Below are positions 8,247-19,165 of a DNA stretch of 64,000 bases, one piece after another. Source of the DNA: Kappaphycus alvarezii (taxonomy: Eukaryota > Rhodophyta > Florideophyceae > Gigartinales > Solieriaceae); contig NADL03000754.1 in NCBI GenBank assembly GCA_002205965.3, positions 248,001-312,000 of the forward strand, given 5' to 3'. The position numbers were made by a program, and so were the translations under genes. Each line of letters opens with the position of its first letter. Within the stretch, counting starts at the first letter, position 1. Below the pieces are notes generated by a model that saw nothing but the letters and a program-made list of their open reading frames with translations, did not search any database and had not been told where the DNA came from.

Positions 8247-8669
8247 TTGAACCGCTTCGTGAGGGACCTATTATTCGCAATATTTGATGGCTTTTGGTCC
8301 GATTCTCACTCGGCTCCGTCTGTTCCCCAAAGAAACAGGCCCATAGTGAACTATCTTGTGGTACCGAACACCCTGCGCCCACTACCTAGTGGCGGGAAGC
8401 TCTACTACTCCACCTTGGTGGAAGCCGCTGATTACCAAACAACACCCAAAGGAGTCTATGGGCAGACGTCATGGCGCGAGAGTGGGATTATTACGGCCAC
8501 GGAGAAGGACGCTAACCTGCCTGTGATGGGACCCTACGGCACGGAGCATTTATGGGTGCCTGCTCCCTGGACGGACTGGTCTGATCTAAACTCTTCGGAC
8601 GGCGACGACGTAGGTGATGTCTCTGCCGATCTGGAGGGGTTAGAAGCTGGTGGGGAGAAGGATGAGTAA
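8247..8669 (+). CDS. unrecognised ORF with acidic C-terminus, downstream member of the pair
   Basis: About 140 residues with good amino-acid balance: a basic/aromatic start, then LYYSTLVEAADYQTTPKGVY, then WVPAPWTDWSD and an acidic, glycine-rich tail ending GGEKDE. No conserved family is recognised. It lies 25 bases after the preceding ORF. Host gene or element protein cannot be decided from sequence alone. Confidence 0.35.
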   Translation: MNRFVRDLLFAIFDGFWSDSHSAPSVPQRNRPIVNYLVVPNTLRPLPSGGKLYYSTLVEAADYQTTPKGVYGQTSWRESGIITATEKDANLPVMGPYGTEHLWVPAPWTDWSDLNSSDGDDVGDVSADLEGLEAGGEKDE

Positions 8670-9220
8670 GGGGCGGGCACATCTCGTGGTATGCTCCAGG
8701 TAGATTTGCTGACAAATAGGACTTTCCATCACGGGTAACCCTCTAAGATATTCCGGGCCCCAACCGGCCGCATCTTTCAATCATTAAAGCATCAAAACAT
8801 TTCCCCCTTTGTCCAGTTTGAAGCAAGCACCAGCCTAGGGACTATCGTGAGGGAAGGTTGATTCATTTTTCGTTGGGTCATCGATCTGAATTACTAGTTT
8901 TGACCTAAATGAGACGTATACGAGGCGTTTGGATTATAATTCTCGATATTTTGTCGCCGATAGTCCTCGGATTGTAGAGTCGGTGATGAGTTTTCACAAC
9001 GCAAAAGAGTTCTAGCCATTGAGACTCGACATCTGGCTCCTTTTGAGGCCATGGGGCCCGTGCCTTGGCAACTAGCACTATTTCCCCGCTATTGTAAGTT
9101 AACCTCGAGTTTCACTTCTCGGCTCGAAAACTTGACGCTGGAAGAACGGCTTGACTCGATGGCTATCAATCTCAGCATTCGGGCGCTTACATCCACAGGG
9201 TCGTCTAGGAGGAAGGTTTG
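8670..9220. other. spacer, nothing recognised
   Basis: Balanced composition and short frames only. Confidence 0.4.
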
Positions 9221-9227
9221 ATAGGTA

Positions 9228-9300
9228 GGAGAAAGGTTTTGGTGTTTTTACTCTTGGGAGATATATTCGATCGATCCTAGGTGCCATCCAGGGAACTACC
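9228..9300 (+). repeat. dispersed repeat with GATATATTCGAT core, copy 1
   Basis: Shares GGTTTTGGTGTTTTTACTC and AGATATATTCGATC with 9570-9639 (same strand), 62008-62073 (opposite strand) and the window end (63957-64000). In the 62-kb copy it adjoins a LINE tail, so it is probably part of a LINE non-coding end. Confidence 0.7.
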
Positions 9301-9569
9301 CCATACATTAGTTGGAAGGGGGAGAGTCCAACGGAGATGCGGCGCAGGCGCTAGCCCTAGAGAGCGCTTGATGTAGCCTCCACTCACCCCTGCTACCCAT
9401 TTCGCAACTTATTAGTGATATCCCTATTGATAAAGCCAGCCGCGCGCTCTGCTCCACGTTTAGACTTAGGGGTATACTTTGCTACTTGTTGGCAGCGGGT
9501 CCCGTAGTCTTCCATCATTCTCTGGATGATAAACGCAGAAAAGCATCCTTAATTTAAGCGATCGTTCTG

Positions 9570-9639
9570 GGGAAAAGGTTTGGTGTTTCAACTTTCGGAA
9601 GATATATTCGATCCATCCTGTAGTTTTCCAGACAACCAC
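9570..9639 (+). repeat. dispersed repeat with GATATATTCGAT core, copy 2
   Basis: Direct copy of 9228-9300 placed about 340 bp downstream. It continues into TTTTCCAGACAACCACAAT, which is also found reversed at 62000-62025. Confidence 0.7.
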
Positions 9640-10600
9640 AATGTGAAAGGCAAAATTGCTGCCACCGGGGTTTCCCTTTTGTTGGATGATCGCTGATCAT
9701 TTGGTTTGATGAACTCACTCTTGTCAGGATACTGTAGTGCCATTCCCACAGTTGATGGGGAAAGTCACAGACAGGTCACGTCATCTTTCGTGATGCATCC
9801 GCTTGGACTAGACTACTGAAGAATTACACGAATGCTTGTGACGTGTGATATATGATGAATTTACAGTGCAGTGTTATCACCCATTTAGAGGGCGCCGAAA
9901 TCCTGAGTAAGGAGAAACATGTGTACTGTCAGAGTTGAAGTCACTGACTACCTGAGTTGGTGATATGATTTAATCTTTACGTAGTACGTTCCTTCTGACT
10001 ACTGAATATGTAGTAGGAAGTACGGAAAAGTGAACACGATTTGGTATAAGTAGAACTGTCTCACAATCAATATGCTAGTTAATTGGTCTCCATGATAAGT
10101 GAAGAAAAAGAGAGCAAAGAGACCAAACATCAAACGTAACCTGCGCGAACAACTCTGAGGTCAAAGCTTAAAACATCTAAAAACCCTGTTCGGCTCCAAG
10201 ATGGATTACTACTTACTGCTAAGTTGGGGTCCTCATGAGTGGAAACGTCAACTCGTTGGTAACATGGCTTCCCAATACATCTTCGGTAGGTAACAACCCA
10301 GTGTCTTCAATAGATCTCTAAGTCAGTAACTTGATGATTACGAGTTGTCAACGGTTATAACTAAAATGATGCAGTCATGTTGCAAAAGCCTGGGGAGTTC
10401 AAGTTAATGATTTTGTATATACGCAAAGACCTACTATTACTCAACAAAAATGTAAAAAAGGAAAAACAGACACCACCGGTGTAGATGATGAGATTACACA
10501 ATAACAGCTTACTCATAAAGCATATCCAACATTGCCGCGCCTCGACTCTCCGAAGCAGACCTACCGTCCCCGAGCTCAGCATTCATCCGCGCCTTTCTCC
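9640..10600. other. AT-rich spacer before the first Harbinger transposase
   Basis: No gene is seen. It probably contains the unrecognised 3' end of the Harbinger element read on the minus strand. Terminal inverted repeats could not be matched by eye. Confidence 0.35.
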
Positions 10601-10607
10601 TCGCACG

Positions 10608-11500
10608 TTACCTCTCCTGGGAGAACCGACGTTTCTCAGCCTTTCTCAAACCAATCTCTAACAATTTTTTCTGATACATCCTTGCGCAGGATCTATCCTC
10701 ATCCCTGAGAGGCTGCCGTTTGACATGAAAATTTGTGAGTGTTATACAAAGCCTGAAAACAACATCATAGTTCCTCTCGTCCCAACGCCAGCGGTGGCTC
10801 ATAATATCCCACAGAGTAGACATCCTTCCAAAGTAATTCTCAACCACAATACGATCTGAAATTATGTCTCTATTGACCCGAATTTCCTCCAAAGATAGCT
10901 CCTTACCGTTCGGTTTCTTCTTCGGATGTATGGCACGACAATATTCTGTAGCACCCTGATACCCCTTTTCCATCAATACCGCCCATTGATGCGGATACAA
11001 ACCAGCCAACAAGCCAACATCAGCAATCTACGTCGCCTCACTCTCAGTTTTGGCGAGAGAATTCTCATAAAACTGTAAATTCTTACGGAACATTGCAAAA
11101 TCCGAAACCGACCCAGGCGCATGCTTCGTGCACCCAATCGCAACTCCGTTAGGTAAAACAGAAACCTCTGTTTTGTAACCGTAAAGCTTGTGTTTTTTGC
11201 TGAAGTAATGTTTGGCCTCCTCATGATTTTCGGTGGCGCGGTTCGTGTTGTAAAACGTGACATCCGTGGCATACAATGCAAACTTGTAATTTCATAATGT
11301 GCCGTTCTTCTTAATGAGATGCGCCATGGTTGAATTTGGCTCGGCATTCGAGACGGCTGTCTTATATAAAGCACTGGCGTGATCTTCTCGATAAACGTCA
11401 GAATCATTCTCTCATACGTAGGCCCCTTAATCCCAAACATCCTAACGTTTTGTTCCCACCCCACCGCGTGTTTAAGAGTAGTCAGTGTCATGAAAAGGGT
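10608..11500 (-). pseudogene. PIF/Harbinger-type DDE transposase, broken
   Basis: Read on the minus strand, the N-terminal piece (11365-11491) has FGIKGPTYERMILTFIEKI. Then come ATDVTFYNTNR with the first catalytic Asp, HKLYGYKTEVSVLPNGVAI, GSVSDF with the second Asp, and DRIVVENYFGRM with the final acidic residue. The family is DDE_Tnp_4 of Harbinger elements. One frameshift separates the N-terminal piece from the rest. In-frame stops lie before the YATDVTF segment and between SEAT and IADVGLL (11028-11030). The C-terminal 134 residues are open. It is related to the plus-strand copy at 27285-28364. Confidence 0.8.
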
Positions 11501-12550
11501 ATCCTTAGCAGTATGCCGAGATTTCCGACCTCTCCCGACATTCTAATTCTTTGCCAAATGCGGCTCCACAAGGCCCCAAACAGCTTACGTCTCAGGGACT
11601 GAAAAATTAGTCATCTACACGGAAGCAGCTGTCCCACCTTGCTCAATAAAATTGTTAAACACTGGTGAAACACTTTCGCCGTCGTCTGATTCTGACTCGG
11701 TTTCCTGAGAGTCGAAGATAAATTATTTGAGTGCGGCTTCGCGATCGGCTTGGCGTTCCGCAACTACTCGAAGAACATTCATTACCGGCGGCAATTTATC
11801 CATTGTCGTGTTGTTTTGCTATCCCAAATTTCAAGAAGCCCAGACAGCGGACTTGTTTGAACTGTTACGATCATCTTTATATTACTAGACTACTATAAAA
11901 GCAAGCAGCTTGTATATTTACGCCATTTTGGCGCGACTCTACAAGTCCTTCAGGGATTTCTCGCGTTAAGTACAGTCAACAGCCTCCTGAGGCCTTAGGA
12001 TCGATGGGCGATGCTGGAGCACCCGGGGGAAGGAATCGACGTTGCATTTTCGGCGGGAAAGGGGAGGAGATGCAGGGATTACATAGAAGACCCAGTGAAT
12101 TCAGAAATAACTCGGTTTCACTGGGAGAGGCTTGTTGTTTGCACAAGCACTCAATCATTTCGTGGTTTAGGCCGTGACAAATGGAGAGCATTTTAATTTT
12201 TTAATTGAAATCTCCTCCATGGCATCCCTAGTTTTCAGTTGATCACTCAAATTATTTGGTTATATCCCTAGTCGGTTTTTACATGACAGGGTGAGTACGA
12301 ATAAGGCATACAATTGCACTAAGGCCTAATGCAATACATGACAACAGATGATCATGCAGATCTATTGCTGACGTTTGCACGATAAACGGTCATCGCTACC
12401 ATTTCTGGGGCAAAAACTGACTGTATAAACGCACATACAAAAAAAGCATGACGTGAAGCTTCACAACTGCAGTCAGGTTGACGTACAAAAATTAAATCTT
12501 CGTTAAAAATTGAAACATACGTAACAACATAAAATGTTAGCAAGGACACT
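11500..12550. other. AT-rich spacer after the Harbinger fragment
   Basis: Contains a short palindrome, CGCCATTTTGGCG, near 11920 and a GC-richer patch at 11980-12180 with no recognisable protein. Element ends may lie here but were not identified. Confidence 0.35.
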
Positions 12551-13200
12551 AATCAAATAGACCTAAGATGGTTGTTGATATTCAGCATGGAAGGCACATC
12601 CAAAAAATGCTTCTTGACATTAATCGTACCTATGCAATTCAATATATTAGACTCACTCTTGGGTGGCATGAAAGAATTGGCTACCTCCCCGTTTACCAAC
12701 TTAGAATAAATTTCTATCATAGAACACCTGGTAGCCTGAAACACATGCCAAAAGTTCGGTGTTCCACATACATATACACGTACACAAGGAAACAATCGTA
12801 TCTCGGGCCAAATCTGCGGAGCGGCACGGAGTCGATTGAGAATGTTTGGAAGATGAAAGTTGGTGGGCCAAACAGGTAGTGCGGTACCCACGGTAGGCGC
12901 AAGTGCCGATTTTTGGAAGCCGGCATATGTTTTGACATCCTGATAGATCTCATTCGTGATCTGTGGCCACCAGCATCTTACCGAGAAATATTAGAGACCC
13001 TCTTCGGCACTCCAGTGGCCAGCGTAGTAGTGAAAATATCAAACAATTGTGTCCGAAGAGTCCTAGGCACTAGGCATCCAAATCTTTGGTCCTGGAGGAG
13101 TTGGACGAAAAAATTGATCGTAGCAGACCGTAAAATATTTAGTGAGGCGCCTTCTGCGGCGACAAGACTTCTTAATCTTTTATAGGATAGGGTCGGAAAA
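12550..13200 (-). mobile_element. Ty3/Gypsy-type integrase zinc-binding remnant
   Basis: Short minus-strand stretches resemble the H2C2 integrase segment: a VPR-TLRTQLFDIF-like start, then an AGHWSAEE-like histidine part, then WWPQITNEIYQDVKTYAGFQ. This is a heavily broken fossil with several breaks, and old, judging by decay. No LTRs were found for it. Confidence 0.4.
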
Positions 13201-14620
13201 TAATTATGTTGTGATTTTGATCTCAGTCCTTTCCTAGTCAGGTGTCTCGTCGTTTATGAGCTTTGACAGACTAATTCTCTCGATACTGGTCTTATCTCGT
13301 GATGATCTATCACTTTGTTTTGATTGTGTCGCTGCTTCTGTAATAGTCTAGAATACTATTGATTTTGAGTATTAGAGCTGTTCAGTAGTATGAGCCCATG
13401 GTTGTTTTCAATTAGTGGGTGGTAGCATATATTCAAAGGTGATGATTATATGCGGGACGCGCGATCCTGATTACTTTGTCCTTGTTTCGGGGCTTGATTC
13501 AGTGTTGAATCGTTCTGTCTGGGTTGTTACGGGCTGGTTGAAGTTTTTCGTGTCGTCAAACTCCAAGTATAGGCCCACGAAAAATACCTGAAGCACATTC
13601 TGTATTGTGACGAATCTTTCGTCTGTTAGAAATGTGTCATGATATGAGGAGGTGGAATTAGAAGGAATAGAGAAATTTGTTTAGAGGAGAAGGGCTGGGC
13701 GGAAGACCTTAGCGGGCGAAGACGACAAAAACAATAGTGTACTCATTACTTCTCTCTTGGCCGCCAAGTTCCTTCCCATGCTGCTACAGCCCGCTAATAT
13801 GCCTGAACGCCTGAGTGCAGGCGTCGAGTGCTCGATGCCGGAATCAGTCCGGTCCTTAAATTTGAAAAAAAATTTGTTGCTAAATTAGTTCAGAAATCGG
13901 TCAAATTTTTAGCAGAAAGTACTGTACTAGCGGCGACCGGCAGTTCTATGGATTCCCCAGTACGGTATAAAGTATTTAAACGACATTCCCTTCGATTGGA
14001 CGTACCGTTCACGCAAGCTTCGCCATCTACCTGGTGAACACCAACCCATGTCTCGTATCTTTCCATTCTTGGGTACTATGATCCCTCCTGTGGCGTGCGC
14101 AGTGAAAAGGCTCTTTTGTATTTGATTATTGCTCTACCAGTGTCACTTGATTTGCTGGTATACTCTGGCGAACCTTCAATTACTGTAATCACGCAGTGCA
14201 TTAAGCAATATTTCAACAAGTCATGCCTCCGCGACGGTCTACTGAAAGCCCGTAGGCAACGCTTCGAACAAAGATACGGGTAGAGCTACTTGCATCGCAT
14301 CGACTGGCGACCGAAACTTCATCTTCGAGCTGGTTTTGTGCAGAGATGGTTCAACCAAGAACTGTATCACTCTACGCGATAATATTTTCTACGCCAGTGA
14401 GCGTACAGCAGGTGCTTACGAATCTCATTATGCAATCGAACGGGCTTCAATAAAAATTTCCACTCTCGGGTCTAAAAGGGATGGAAATTCGAGAATCAAC
14501 CATGTATCTGACAAAAATCAGAGTATGAGCTTTCTGCCGGTGGCAAGGGTGAACGTCCCTGCAAAGAAGGTAAGACACATGCTTTGAAGCAAGAGATGCT
14601 TCGAAAAGTGGCAATGAAAT
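13200..14620. other. region with short unrecognised frames
   Basis: Small plus-strand frames at 13828-14037, 14095-14283 and 14336-14587 have plausible amino-acid balance but no recognisable motif. They may be eroded element protein. Confidence 0.3.
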
Positions 14621-14625
14621 TTATT

Positions 14626-15021
14626 TTAGAGCATTGAGGTGTTGCTCTTTCCGTCGGCGGCCCGTGTGCTCGCGGAGATATCGGCGAAGAAGAGTAATAC
14701 TTCTTGAGGTGGTAGAGAACCTTTCTTTTCCGAGAGGAAGATGTAAACTGCCTTGGTGCGGCGATAGTGAACGCTAATGATATTGTTCTCGGGCGTGACG
14801 TTGCTATTTCTGTCCATCAGTAATTTTTGAATGAGAACCAACATTTTCTTCGCCTCCGCGAGATTGTAAGTCTCTCGCACGACCTTTGAATCGGACGTGA
14901 GATGAAAAAAGAGCCGAAAGCGGATCATGCGACTTACAATGAGAATCCATTCCGCTAGCTTGCCAATAGGGCGAGCGGATTTTATCTTGTCCATCTTGCC
15001 CAGCATAGCTTCGTTAACCAT
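14626..15021 (-). CDS. unrecognised 131-residue ORF
   Basis: A lysine/arginine-rich open frame starting with an ATG (MVNEAMLGKMDKIKSARPIG). It lies just downstream of the Copia fossil on the same strand. No domain recognised. It could be an element-associated reading frame or a chance frame. Confidence 0.25.
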   Translation of the reverse strand: MVNEAMLGKMDKIKSARPIGKLAEWILIVSRMIRFRLFFHLTSDSKVVRETYNLAEAKKMLVLIQKLLMDRNSNVTPENNIISVHYRRTKAVYIFLSEKKGSLPPQEVLLFFADISASTRAADGKSNTSML

Positions 15022-15249
15022 GCATTTGTTGTGGATGCTGATAGGAGGCTGATAATAGACAGAGAAGAAAAGTATCCTTTGATCTTTACTGAGAGTGTTC
15101 TACGCAATTGTGGTGGAAACTAGGCAAATTAGCTTCAGATAGAAGATATTCGACTTATCTTGGATCAGGCAAAGAGTAATCCTTCGAATAATTTTGCTTC
15201 AGTGAAACCAAAGTTAGCATTTTAGTTGCGAATCATCCATTGTTACGGC

Positions 15250-16750
15250 TTCATATCCAAACGTTTAGTCATTAAGACGCTTTTTAGGGACTTTGGGGCA
15301 TATCCTTGTTCAGTCCATCCGCAAAGTTGCACGAGCTTCGTATAAGACCGATATCAGAGATGAATCGTTCCCTGAATGCCTCCCTAGCGGCTGCAGTATC
15401 GAGCATCATTCTCATCTCGAATGTCCTAGATCACTTTGAAATGACATCGAGTAAACTTTTTCCGTCCGTTACGAGATTTACTGGAACCTTGATGCCAAGT
15501 AAAGCTTCGAGTTTGGCCGACAGGACAGAACCGATATCAAAAAAAGTCGCTAAAGGAATGGCCTCGCTAGGCATAGCGGACCTAGTCATCCGTTTGGACT
15601 TGCAAGACTTGAATGAGATGAGAAATACTGAGCCAGTACCGTTGAAGATAAAGGAAACATGACCCACTTGCTTAGAAAGGTCAGCATTGTTCGCAAATGA
15701 CGCGTCAGACTAACCAGTGGCTCTGATAGACTTGATATCTAGTTTCGAAAATGAAGAGATACGCGATTGTCAATGGCGAGTGAGACTGACTTATTAAGAA
15801 TTTGAAAATATGTTTCTGATTCTTCTCGAACATCTCTTCTGTGACTTGAGCGAGTTGCGCAGTTTCAACAAACAGTCGGGGCGTGTCTTAGCTACCCATT
15901 CAAGCTTCATTAGCGTTGATCTAAAGTGAGTAAAGCTCGCGTTCAGCTTCATTCTATCAAGTTTCTCTAAATAACCGTGTTGATCCTGAATGATAGTTAC
16001 ATCCTTGTCGAATTCAAGAGAGAAACCGGTAAAAGAAAGGGTAAAGTTTGAGTCTGAGTCATCTCAAAGTTTTCGTTTGTCTTCTTCGATACCTCCTTGA
16101 AGCCCTTGTCCCCTGCTTAAATTAGATTATCAACATAGACTCCAGCCATCCCATAGAGGATCCCATTTTCGATTAGAGTATAGAGGGCTGGATCAGATCG
16201 AAAAGGCTTCATCCCTAAATATTTGCGATAGTGCTTTATAAGCCTGTCGTGCGACAATTACCTAGATTGGCAGGGGACTTATAGTAGTTTCCGGAGATTC
16301 AATCAAAGCGAAGGGTGCAGTTCAAACGCCGGGACGGGCTTCCGTACGAGGATATCCTACCCAGCGGCTCAGTCGATTGGAGGTAAGCTTTTTAGACATC
16401 AGACGTCCATATATCGAAAACAAAAATCAAAGCGAGTGCTAAAATAAGCCTAACTGTCTGATGCCGTATCGTTTACGCAGAGTGTACCATTAAGTCCTTG
16501 AACTTCTCCCGATGACCTCTGATAACCTCGCCTTGAACTTGATCTTGCCTTCATCAGTCGACTTTATTGCAAGAAAAAATGACCTTGAGAGTATATTTTC
16601 CGTCAAGAGGAACCTACTCTATGAGGATGACTTTGAAAGTGCCGTATTCTAGCAGGCTATTAATTTGAACCCTCTTTGAGAGGTTATTTCATGGGAATTT
16701 GCTCTCGGATCATCCTGAGAGATGATCTCTGTGATGTGTACATCACAATA
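15250..16750 (-). mobile_element. Ty1/Copia pol fossil (reverse transcriptase-RNase H)
   Basis: Minus-strand pieces in the expected Copia order: a reverse-transcriptase start with an RGH-type segment near 16500, GVYVDNLI (the YVDD-like catalytic motif) near 16130, SDASFANNADLSKQ (RNase H start) near 15700, and a C-terminal ADGLNKD-like segment near 15290. The element is old and broken many times. LTRs were not located. Confidence 0.7.
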
Positions 16751-19080
16751 CTCTTCAGATACGTTGATTGGATTTCCAGACTTTCTTACGGCGTCTCCGA
16801 GATCTTAAGTGAAGCGGGCTCAATGAAAGTGAATTTCTTCCATCCTATAATTGAAATAGAAATTTTTTTTCAATTTGAAAAGAATTTAAATATGCAGTAT
16901 GGACCCTCCTTCCCGCTCGCTTCTGCGTGAAATTTGGTGTTTTATCTATTTGTTGCTTTGGGAGAAAAAATTAAACTCTTCATTTTTCGACGATAAGTAC
17001 TTGTAAAGAAAAAATCATCTGGTTATTGAGCTCGAAGTGCTTGTTTTCAAATTTTAGAGCCTTTATGATAAGTAGCTCAATACTTGAAACGATTCCTGTC
17101 CCTTAAGTTTCCGTTCATAAAGTTATCGCTGCCGATAAGCGTCAAGAAGCAAAAGAATGTCTGTAGATCCATATTTTTTCAAAACTCTTTCATCGCAGCT
17201 TATTAAAGGTCTGAAGTACATGAAATTACCTCTTCTCAGATTTCATAAGGAGATATTAGGTTGAAATGTTTCTGTTGTATAGTTTCTGGTTTGGAGAAAC
17301 TAAATGTTTCTTGTATCATTCTTCGTAAATTATTATATTATTTAAGGATAGCACTGTATTTGCCATTTTTTTTTTCCATTTCAGAATTTTTTCGAATCAA
17401 AGTATTTCTTTTTCTGTTTCACAGTTAAAGTGGGAACATAAAATAGTACTTGTAAATAAGCTTTAGATGAATTTTCATTTCTAACATGATAGTGTATATA
17501 TTCTGCCTCTAAAATCCGTGAAATGAGTCCTGTGCGAATATCGAAGGTATTCCTTAAGTAATCATGACGATTTTCAACTATTTCCAATTAGACTTCTCAT
17601 ACGTTGAAAGATTCTGAATGACAAGAATCAATGAAACTGATTTGAAATACAAGAATGAAAGTGTTATCTTCAAATAGAATTCGCATCATATTTGATTAAT
17701 TCATTAATAATAAGTCTAGTATCTTCAATTATGCAGTGGCTAATTACAGCGATTATCTATCAAGCAGGAATCGACAGTCAATTTCCAGAATATACAAAAA
17801 TATACGATGCAGAACCGTTTTTTAGGGGCTTCCAAGCATTTAGATGACATTTATGTGTCAGAATTCATCAGTAAAAATGAAAAAACTTAATACGAGAAAG
17901 ACATATTTTTATCTCTACATTTAATAACGATTTTTTTGTGACTTTAAAATATGCAACTTACAGAAATATTACAGAAAACCTATTCATTTTGTTAAACGCT
18001 GTTGAATAACTGCAAATTTTAGTACATTTTTTTGAGTTCATGGGTGCAGTTGAAAGCTTTTCGTGATAATTGGAGACATTAGAACTAATAAACCTATTTA
18101 GATTTTTTGTCTTCGGGATCATACTTTAGGAAACGGATTGAAGCCTGTCATATTAATGTTATTTGTACATAAATGGCAGACCAAATGCTCGGATTTGGAG
18201 AATGAAGGGTTGGGAATATGATACATTATGATTTCTTGAAACTTATGCATCGTTGCTGTCAATGTGTTTTCGCTTGGAGAAACCAGCTGGTATTAATTGC
18301 TGAATAAAAGATAAAAAAATTTTCAAAACTTCACTCGATGATTTTTGAAGAGCGTAAAATTCTGAGACAATATTTTTTTGCCCTAACATGACCAGTAAAT
18401 GATAAAAATAGAATAATATTTTATAGTCGTCAGAAATTTCAAAATTCTAAGACGTGAAGCTACTCTGCAAATTTTCACAGATGTTTCGCATGGAATTATT
18501 TTCAGCGAAAACGTTTGCGTTACTTCAACTTAATTTAAAATACTTTCGATTGATTTTTGACTCTGAAAAGTCAAACGATATCCTTCCTTAGCACACACAT
18601 ATTACACTAGCCAATTCCAAAGTACTCATTAACAAGTTCTTTGCGCTTGATACATGAATCAATATCCGAAAATGGTAAATAGAATTTAAAATTAGCTAAA
18701 TATTAAGAAATGATGGAAAACTCTGTAACCATATTTTAAAAATGGTATTTGCAGTTTAATTAACCACTAAAACTGTTATTTATTTCATTTTTACAGCGTT
18801 TATCAATATATGAAGTTGGCAAAAACCTTTCAGAGATTCCTCGAAAATATATATAATCATTCAATACCCGGAAATTTTTGTCTCTTAGCAAAGAACCGGT
18901 GAAACTTAGTTTGCACATATTTGTGCCTCAATAAACATGGTTGCAACCAAAGCAATATATAATTTAAACATATTGTCTGATTAACTGGGAATTCTCAGAA
19001 GTACTTCTTAAAATTGAAAGGGTCTCATGTTTTTGTGAAACGGAAATCTGTTCTCGAGGAAATTTACCTGTAGATTAAAA
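16750..19080. other. AT-rich spacer, nothing recognised
   Basis: Very AT-rich, stop-dense in all frames. No repeat ends or genes were found by eye. Confidence 0.5.
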
Positions 19081-19082
19081 TT

Positions 19083-19165
19083 AGGGTTTTCGCTAAAAAC
19101 CCTAGACCCCCCAGTCTTCTAAAAATAGCCGTCCTGCATCTGCAATCAGTAAGGAACCTTGATTT
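19083..19165 (+). repeat. LINE-type 3' repeat scrap with small hairpin
   Basis: A short hairpin (AGGGTTTT against AAAACCCT) is followed by CCCCCAGTCTTCTAAAAATA and GCCGTCCTGCATCTGCAATC. The second part also occurs at 5575-5640 (reverse strand) and 33275-33335, both beside LINE tails. Confidence 0.65.

Noticed and set aside
19083-19102. Telomere-like AGGGTTTT and AAAACCCT
   Set aside because: Only one inverted pair, not a tandem array, and attached to a LINE-end motif. Not an interstitial telomere.
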